Virus record (IMG/VR): IMGVR_UViG_3300025069_000002
Span: 1 to 35,166 of that record
DNA length: 35,166 bases
Source: a virus
Direction: 5' to 3' (one strand)
The position numbers and the translations under genes were made by a program. Below are positions 30,287 to 35,166 of the stretch, piece after piece (position 1 is the stretch's first letter; the number at the start of each line of letters is the position of its first letter). The notes under the pieces were generated by a model. The model was not told the origin of the DNA. It was given only the letters and a program-made list of their open reading frames with translations, and made no database searches.

Positions 30287-31108
30287 TTAAATGGCCTGCT
30301 CGCAACACTCACTCTCAACACAGACGGCATCGGGTTCTAAACTCTCATGCTCATGCTCTTCATCTCTGAACTTCCACAACGCCAACGCCAGCACACCAAT
30401 CACTTCGAGCATACAAGCTGCTATAGCGAAAGGTATAAGATAAGCACCTGGACTCATGGCTTCAGAGAGCAGAAGGGTTTGAGTCTTCCCCAGCTCGGTG
30501 TAAGCTTTTAGTTCTGTAGCTATTTTCCCGTCAGTCGTTAATGCCCTTGAACGATAGCCTTTTTCAGCATCCGCTTTTGCAAGTGCCGACAAGTGCTCGA
30601 TACGAACGTCAATCACGTCACGTTGGCGCTTAATGTCTTTGTACTCAATTGACTCGGCTATCCCTCTTTTACTTTGATACTCCACTGATTTAGCGAGCCA
30701 CGTAATGGAGGCCACGGTGGAGCCAATAATGAGTAGAATAGTCGTTGTGATTGCCGCCGCTCTGATTGTCTTGTGTGGGTGCGCTATCCCCGCCCAGGCG
30801 AATGTATACTTAGACAGCTCCCATAATGTGCCAAAAAGAAACGACAGCGGAACAGATTGACCTTGACCCATTTCAATAGAGAGTCTGATTGTTAATATTG
30901 TTGAAACGATACACGCCAAAATCGCTGTAGCAACAAGTGCCCAGTCTTGAAACCCTTGAACCCGACACCAATCCTTAAATCTTTCAAAGTACAATTGCAC
31001 AATGCTTGTTTTCGTCTGTTCTAATTCGTCAACAAATACAGTCGGCTTCTCGTAATTGCTTGAATCTTTCGGCATTTCCAGGCTGATTATTCTTCTTTGA
31101 GTGTCCAT
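30287..31108 (-). CDS. Four-TM membrane protein, possible lysis protein
   Basis: A 273-residue protein with four hydrophobic segments: about 57-75, 87-108, 115-137 and 222-245. Between TM3 and TM4 lies a charged region of about 80 residues (KRQRDVIDVRIEHLSALAKA and following) with coiled-coil character. The C-terminus is acidic and contains four Cys or Cys-Cys elements. It is upstream of the endolysin in the same orientation and lacks enzyme motifs. A holin or other lysis-control role fits the context, but the size and long loop are atypical for holins. Confidence 0.55.
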   Translation of the reverse strand: MDTQRRIISLEMPKDSSNYEKPTVFVDELEQTKTSIVQLYFERFKDWCRVQGFQDWALVATAILACIVSTILTIRLSIEMGQGQSVPLSFLFGTLWELSKYTFAWAGIAHPHKTIRAAAITTTILLIIGSTVASITWLAKSVEYQSKRGIAESIEYKDIKRQRDVIDVRIEHLSALAKADAEKGYRSRALTTDGKIATELKAYTELGKTQTLLLSEAMSPGAYLIPFAIAACMLEVIGVLALALWKFRDEEHEHESLEPDAVCVESECCEQAI

Positions 31109-31158
31109 GTTTTTTCCAATCCTTTAGTCTGTACGCCAAAGACCATGTTTAAAGGCTC

Positions 31159-31187
31159 TTGACGGGGGTTTAGCTATACGCTATAGT
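31159..31187 (+). promoter_or_regulatory. Strong sigma70-like promoter of recombination operon
   Basis: TTGACG (31159-31164), 17-bp spacer, TATAGT (31182-31187). The first gene starts 40 bp downstream. The upstream GTTTAAAG is shared with the repeat at 22051. Confidence 0.8.
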
Positions 31188-31202
31188 TGACTCCAACGTT
31201 AA
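31173..31202 (-). promoter_or_regulatory. Possible divergent promoter of lysis genes
   Basis: On the minus strand TTAACG (31197-31202) and TATAGC (31173-31178) are 18 bp apart, each matching consensus at 4 of 6 positions. The site overlaps the rightward promoter, and the shared CTATACGCTATAG (31174-31186) is palindromic. Confidence 0.42.
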
Positions 31203-31226
31203 CAGGTAACCAGAGGAAACACAATA

Positions 31227-32156
31227 ATGGAAACAGAAAACTGTGAGATAAACGACAGATTAGAACGAATTGGTTCGTCTATGATTTACGGGATAGTTGC
31301 ACATGGCGGCCATGATGCATTTGAGAAACTTGTCTTAAAAATTCCCACGCCGATGAATCAATACATGGAACGCGGCATCCGTTTCGAACTCCCCGTCATG
31401 CAATGGGCCGCCGACGACAACGGATGGGTTTTCGAAAAAGCCGAAACGGTACGGTGGGAAAAGGACGGTGTGCCATATCGAGACACACCCGACTTTATTA
31501 TCATGTCGGGCAGTACGAAGATCTTAGCAGAAGTCAAAACCCATAGCCCCTGGATTAGGGAGCAGTACGGTGAGGAATACTCCTCGGACGTTCCCGACCG
31601 CGTTTATTGTCAGTGCCAGTTCCACATGCTCGCAACAGACATAAACGAGTGCCGGGTTATAGCATCTTTTGGAGGTGAGAAACCGGAAGTGTTCATTGTT
31701 CAACGAGACAGGGTTGCAGGAAAGAACATCCACAAAGCATGTACTGAGTTTTGGGGGAAGCATGTCAAAACTAAAATCCCACCAGAGCCCAACGACACAG
31801 AAGACAGTACCAACCTGTTAAACCGGACGCCCCAGAAGAATGAGGTAATGGTTGATGCAATCGAGCAAGATGTCGAAAATCATTTCAGATTGGAAGAAGT
31901 AAAACAACAACTCAAAATACTGCAAGCAGAGCAGACGGCAATATCTAACTATTTCAAAAGCCAGATAGGCGAAAATCGAGGAATTCAGAACGACCGACTA
32001 CGCTACACATGGAAACCAAATAAGCCCAAAAAGGTTACAGATTACAAAGCAGTAGCAGAAGAACTATCAGCACCCCCAGAGCTAATATCAAAGCATACAC
32101 ACATCGTAACAGGCAATCGCGTACTCAGAAATCATAAACCCAAAGGATTAATTTAA
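31227..32156 (+). CDS. YqaJ-type viral recombination exonuclease
   Basis: A 309-residue 5'-3' exonuclease that makes single-strand tails for the RecT partner. Catalytic residues are visible: E54 in RGIRFE, D89 in TPDF and E102/K104 in ILAEVKTH, with the conserved glutamine of YCQCQFHM (about 127-134). The C-terminal 100 residues form a helical extension (ERVKQQLKILQAEQ-like coiled segment), common in phage members. The start has AGAGGAAAC nine bases upstream. It is the first gene of the operon and its stop overlaps the recT start (TAATG). Confidence 0.85.
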   Translation: METENCEINDRLERIGSSMIYGIVAHGGHDAFEKLVLKIPTPMNQYMERGIRFELPVMQWAADDNGWVFEKAETVRWEKDGVPYRDTPDFIIMSGSTKILAEVKTHSPWIREQYGEEYSSDVPDRVYCQCQFHMLATDINECRVIASFGGEKPEVFIVQRDRVAGKNIHKACTEFWGKHVKTKIPPEPNDTEDSTNLLNRTPQKNEVMVDAIEQDVENHFRLEEVKQQLKILQAEQTAISNYFKSQIGENRGIQNDRLRYTWKPNKPKKVTDYKAVAEELSAPPELISKHTHIVTGNRVLRNHKPKGLI

Positions 32157-32959
32157 TGTCTCAGCAAATCAAAAAAACAGGCGAGTTAGTACAATTCTTA
32201 GAGTCAAAAAAACTGGAGGTTGCAAAAGTAGCACCGGACGGCAGATCTGTTGATGAACTAGTCAAGATGGCTGTTGTAGCTGTCACCGATGCACCAAAGG
32301 TTTTGGAGTGTTCACCTGTATCAATCTATCGTTCATTCATGCAAACCGCGCAAATGGGTTTATCCCTAAGTCCCATCCTGAATGAAGCGCATCTAATTCC
32401 TTACGGCGGCACATGCACTCTGCAAATAGGCTACCGGGGGTGGATCAAGTTAGCGAAACAATCAGGTGAGGTACGAGATATTTACGCAGAAATCGTATGC
32501 GAAAACGATTCGTTCAAGGTAACGAAAGGACTAGCACCCGATTTACAGCATGAATTAGCGATAGCGAAACGGGGAGTACCCACCCACGTTTATGCTGTAG
32601 CCTTGTTTACCGATGGCTATGCTCGATTCGAGGTTGTTCCGTGGTCCGATATCGAGAAAGTTAAACAGCTATCTAAACGTGGTTCCAAGATTAATCCGGC
32701 ATGGGCAATGTGGCCCGACGAAATGGCTAAGAAGGTTGCCATTAAGCGACTGGTTAAGACACTGCCTTTGGGTGACGCCCTAGCCCGCGCAAACTCTATT
32801 GAGAACAAGGCTCAAGAGGGGGTTTTCGTAGATAGTGAGATCGATGAAATAGAGGATGTCATCGACGCGACACACAACGAGATAGATGAAAACATTTCCA
32901 AAGTACCTGCCATGGCGCAATCGCTAAAGGAAAGGCTAGGACATGACAGCGATGCTTGA
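32156..32959 (+). CDS. recT: RecT-family single-strand annealing protein
   Basis: A 267-residue protein that anneals complementary single strands. RecT hallmarks are present: SIYRSFMQTAQMGLSLSPILNEAHLIPYGG (about 61-90), LQIGYRGWIKLAKQSGEVR (92-110) and NPAWAMWPDEMAKKVAIKRL (about 180-199). The C-terminal 50 residues are acidic and probably disordered, as in other RecT proteins. It lies between the exonuclease (TAATG overlap) and the primase-polymerase (17-base overlap), which fixes the pathway. Confidence 0.93.
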   Translation: MSQQIKKTGELVQFLESKKLEVAKVAPDGRSVDELVKMAVVAVTDAPKVLECSPVSIYRSFMQTAQMGLSLSPILNEAHLIPYGGTCTLQIGYRGWIKLAKQSGEVRDIYAEIVCENDSFKVTKGLAPDLQHELAIAKRGVPTHVYAVALFTDGYARFEVVPWSDIEKVKQLSKRGSKINPAWAMWPDEMAKKVAIKRLVKTLPLGDALARANSIENKAQEGVFVDSEIDEIEDVIDATHNEIDENISKVPAMAQSLKERLGHDSDA

Positions 32960-33767
32960 TTGGGCACAGCAGTACGCCAAAAGAGGATTTTCCGTGTTCC
33001 CGTTGCACAGCATAAAAAAAGGCCAATGTACTTGCAGGGCAAAGAATGATTGTGGGAGCCCTGGCAAGCATCCGCATTGGGAGCCAAAGACGCTAGAGAA
33101 AGGGGTTAAGGACGCGACAACAGACGAAGGGATTATCAATCGATGGTTTAAGAAATGGCCCGACGCAAACATAGGCATCGCTACAGGGAGAAAAAGCGGG
33201 ATTGTGGTTGTGGATATCGATGGGGCCTTGGGTGAGAAGAGCATTAAAACTCTACAGCGCAGATGTGGAAAGCTACCCGCAACGCTTAAAGCACGAACGG
33301 GGAATGGTGCCCACTTGTTCTACAAAAGTGGAGGGCATGAATACAAAAACAAAACAGGTGTATACCCCGGCGTCGATGTCAGAGGCGAGGGAGGTTACAT
33401 TGTGGCCCCACCGTCTGTGCATATTGCGGGGAGAAGATACAGTTGGTCTAGCGAGGGCCTACTATCTGAGCCACCGTTGTTTATTCGTCAAATGCTTGCA
33501 GGTAAGGAGTTAGCTGCAATTAAGGCTAATGAGTTCAAGTCACCTGATTTGCCAAAGCCTCATTTGTCCCCAGATCAAGTACCAACAATCCAGAAGGGTT
33601 CGAGAAATGATGAACTGTTTCGCTTGGCTGGACGATGGCGTTGGGAAGATAAAACTGTGGAGGAAATCGAGGCACTACTAGAAGAGGTTAATCAAAAGAG
33701 ATGTAGCCCACCTGTGAGCGACCGAGAGTTGAAAGGAGTTTTGAGAAGTTCGATGCGTTATAGGTGA
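32943..33767 (+). CDS. Bifunctional primase-polymerase
   Basis: A 274-residue protein. The N-terminal half is a prim-pol domain: MLDWAQQYAKRGFSVFPL, the metal-binding VVVDIDG (D91 and D93), HLFYK (H124) and GVDVRGEGGYIVAPPS (about 138-154). A Cys/His insertion (C29, C31, C37, H43) may bind zinc. The C-terminal part from about 215 (QKGSRNDELFRLAGRWRW) resembles PriCT-type domains. It likely primes synthesis and may also extend DNA. The helicase partner is encoded separately at 28349. Start codons at ATG 32943 or ATG 32952 are both possible. Confidence 0.87.
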   Translation: MTAMLDWAQQYAKRGFSVFPLHSIKKGQCTCRAKNDCGSPGKHPHWEPKTLEKGVKDATTDEGIINRWFKKWPDANIGIATGRKSGIVVVDIDGALGEKSIKTLQRRCGKLPATLKARTGNGAHLFYKSGGHEYKNKTGVYPGVDVRGEGGYIVAPPSVHIAGRRYSWSSEGLLSEPPLFIRQMLAGKELAAIKANEFKSPDLPKPHLSPDQVPTIQKGSRNDELFRLAGRWRWEDKTVEEIEALLEEVNQKRCSPPVSDRELKGVLRSSMRYR

Positions 33768-33843
33768 CGCGGAGAAAGGACGATACAGACAAACGCCCCT
33801 CCCCCGCGTGGACACACCAAAGGATTTAGGAGGGTAGGCTTAA

Positions 33844-34371
33844 ATGGATTACAAATCAAGAATACTTGGTAAAATAGAAGGATACGAAAGGAAAAGGGAG
33901 AACGAACGGATAGCCGGGTATGAAGAAGACATACCACCTGAGAAGAAAAAGAAGCCAAAAAAGAGAAGCGCAGACACAGAGGAATGGACCGAAGCCCAAA
34001 TACAACGGGCGATAGCGTCTGTACTGAACAAGCTTAAGCTGTGCTGGTGTCACGTACCGAACGAAGGGAGAAGAAATAAGATATCAGGATATATGCTAAA
34101 AGCAGCCGGATTAAAGAAAGGGTGCCCCGATATTTTAATATTCTCTTACGCACCAGCCCAGCCTGAAGCTAGGGGAGTTGCAATAGAATTAAAGAAATCA
34201 AGTGGGGGAAAGGTTAGCCCGGAACAAAAAGAATGGTTAAGGAATTTAGATAAACTCGGCTGGTATACAGAGGTCTGTAACGGTTACGAGGCAACTATGA
34301 ACACACTAGAGAAACTAGGGTTTCTCAAAAAGAAGGAGGATGAAAATGGAAACGAAAATAAGAACAGGTAG
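33844..34371 (+). CDS. VRR-NUC domain nuclease
   Basis: A 175-residue protein with a lysine-rich N-terminal extension (PPEKKKKPKKRSADTEE, 31-47) followed by a VRR-NUC domain: E52-region helix, HVPNEGRRNKISGYMLKAAGLKKGCPD (70-96), then VAIELKK (112-118) and GGK.SPEQKEWL (121-132). Catalytic residues are D96, E115 and K117 (PD-(D/E)xK). Such nucleases resolve branched DNA or cut specific structures during replication. The ribosome site GGAGGG lies nine bases upstream. The last 26 bases overlap the HTH gene. Confidence 0.88.
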   Translation: MDYKSRILGKIEGYERKRENERIAGYEEDIPPEKKKKPKKRSADTEEWTEAQIQRAIASVLNKLKLCWCHVPNEGRRNKISGYMLKAAGLKKGCPDILIFSYAPAQPEARGVAIELKKSSGGKVSPEQKEWLRNLDKLGWYTEVCNGYEATMNTLEKLGFLKKKEDENGNENKNR

Positions 34372-34609
34372 AAAGCCCAAAGCACCCGGTGAATCGGAAG
34401 GGTGTAAGATGTTGTTTGAATGGGTACAGGAAAGAGGGCTAACTTACACGGATGCAAGTGCGCTACTAGGGTACCCTATCGAGTCACTATCTCGATACAT
34501 CACAGGTGCAAGGAAGCCAGAACCCAAAGCGATGTACAGGTTTAAGACGTTGGCAGATATCCCGATGGAGGCCTGGATGGAGATCACCGAACCTACCAGC
34601 TCACCTTAA
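34346..34609 (+). CDS. Small HTH (XRE/Cro-like) DNA-binding protein
   Basis: The chosen start is ATG 34346, six bases after AAGGAGG; an ATG at 34340 is too close to that site. The 87-residue product has a helix-turn-helix covering about 33-58 (TYTDASALLGYPIESLSRYI, then TGARKP), with a helix before it (GCKMLFEWVQERG). The N-terminus is basic. It is probably a transcription regulator. The TGTCGA cluster at 22982-23304 is one possible target, by inference. Confidence 0.72.
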   Translation: METKIRTGRKPKAPGESEGCKMLFEWVQERGLTYTDASALLGYPIESLSRYITGARKPEPKAMYRFKTLADIPMEAWMEITEPTSSP

Positions 34610-34709
34610 TCCCTGCCATCCCCGCCATTTTCTCAGCCGACCTGGGAAAAAAGCAAGAGGGATAGGTCACTTCTGAAACTGGAGAGACACATAAAAAGGA
34701 GATAAATGT

Positions 34710-35166
34710 ATGACAGCAACAATAGTATTGCTCTTCGCCGTAATCCTTACAGTATCAATAATAGCTATAATGAGGCCAGTGGAGCCAGTGAAGATGGATG
34801 AAGATAAGTTTAAACGCAACGTAGCAGCACTCATACTAACAGATCCCATGAACCCAAGAATAAAGGTTACGACAACAGAAGAAGGCCGTACTCTAAAGTA
34901 TTCCATTATCCACAACACAGCGAGGACAAGGAAGGAGCGCATTGAAGAGGTTTACAAGAGGCAAGAACAGGAAAAGCTAAAGTGGGAGGGCAAGGGTAAA
35001 TTTACCGGCGAGCTGCCTCCATTCAGGCAATTCTCTTGCCAGATCCCTGCAAGTGTAGCCAAGCCTTTCTTTCTAGATATAATCGAACAAGAAAGAATTC
35101 TTGAACATGATTTATTTCAGGCCAGATTTTGCTGTGACGATGAAAAGGTCAAAACCGACCGAGAGC
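34710..35166 (+). CDS. Membrane-anchored protein, 3' end outside window
   Basis: The frame runs from ATG 34710 (after AAGGAG, eight bases) to the right edge, giving 152 codons so far. Residues 3-21 (ATIVLLFAVILTVSIIAIM) form a single membrane span; the rest is a soluble domain, first polar, then with a charged helix (ERIEEVYKRQEQEKLKWEG, about 80-98) and strand-rich part. A topology with the C-terminus in the cytoplasm or periplasm cannot be settled. No known domain is recognised in the visible part. Confidence 0.6.
   Translation, partial: MTATIVLLFAVILTVSIIAIMRPVEPVKMDEDKFKRNVAALILTDPMNPRIKVTTTEEGRTLKYSIIHNTARTRKERIEEVYKRQEQEKLKWEGKGKFTGELPPFRQFSCQIPASVAKPFFLDIIEQERILEHDLFQARFCCDDEKVKTDRE

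Noticed and set aside
1-35166. Window as one complete circularly permuted genome
   Set aside because: A leftward gene leaves at position 1 and a rightward gene leaves at 35166; joining the ends would make them overlap head-on, so sequence is missing.

Overview
The window looks like about 35 kb of a tailed double-stranded DNA phage, most simply a podovirus-type phage of a Gram-negative bacterium. The evidence is a packaging and head module (TerL, portal, scaffold, major capsid protein) followed by an adaptor, a large nozzle-like tail protein, several putative ejection/internal virion proteins with a lytic transglycosylase, and tail fibre proteins. No tape measure, tail tube, sheath or long-tail assembly genes are visible. 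No integrase, phage RNA polymerase or full DNA polymerase is seen. The clear promoters are sigma70-like, so host RNA polymerase is probably used. Both ends cut through genes (a leftward tail fibre on the left, a rightward membrane protein on the right), so the window is a fragment. The host cannot be named from the sequence.

Region 1 (1-21474, minus strand, read right to left): putative TerS, GNAT-like protein, small protein, TerL, small protein, portal, scaffold, major capsid protein, two small head genes, a hairpin with a U-rich tail, adaptor, connector protein, 1292-aa tail protein, two small virion proteins, a 33-aa microprotein, a 527-aa virion protein, lytic transglycosylase, a 990-aa virion protein and three tail/fibre proteins. 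Genes are tightly packed and often joined by TAATG or ATGA overlaps. The 527-aa gene ends in a dnaX-like slippery site with an upstream Shine-Dalgarno-like element and a downstream hairpin. The -1 frame runs open into the transglycosylase, which predicts a 732-aa fusion.

Region 2 (21475-23326): a long, mostly gene-poor control region with repeated boxes, a degenerate 8-bp tandem repeat, two small leftward genes (74 aa and a 29-aa membrane peptide), palindromes and a dense cluster of TGTCGA/TCGACA half-sites.

Region 3 (23327-29782, plus strand): a probable early region of many small, mostly unrecognised genes. Three near-identical promoters each lie 61-62 nt upstream of a start codon, and most genes share a C/A-rich AAAGGA leader. 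It encodes three MORN-variant (YwqK-like) repeat proteins and three small zinc-finger proteins, and ends with a D5/SF3-type helicase.

Region 4 (29779-31108, minus strand): a lysis-like pair, an M15 peptidase endolysin and a four-TM membrane protein, inserted head-on inside the replication genes.

Region 5 (31227-35166, plus strand): a strong promoter drives a YqaJ-type exonuclease, RecT annealing protein, primase-polymerase, VRR-NUC nuclease, a small HTH protein and a truncated membrane protein. Together these form a recombination/replication module.
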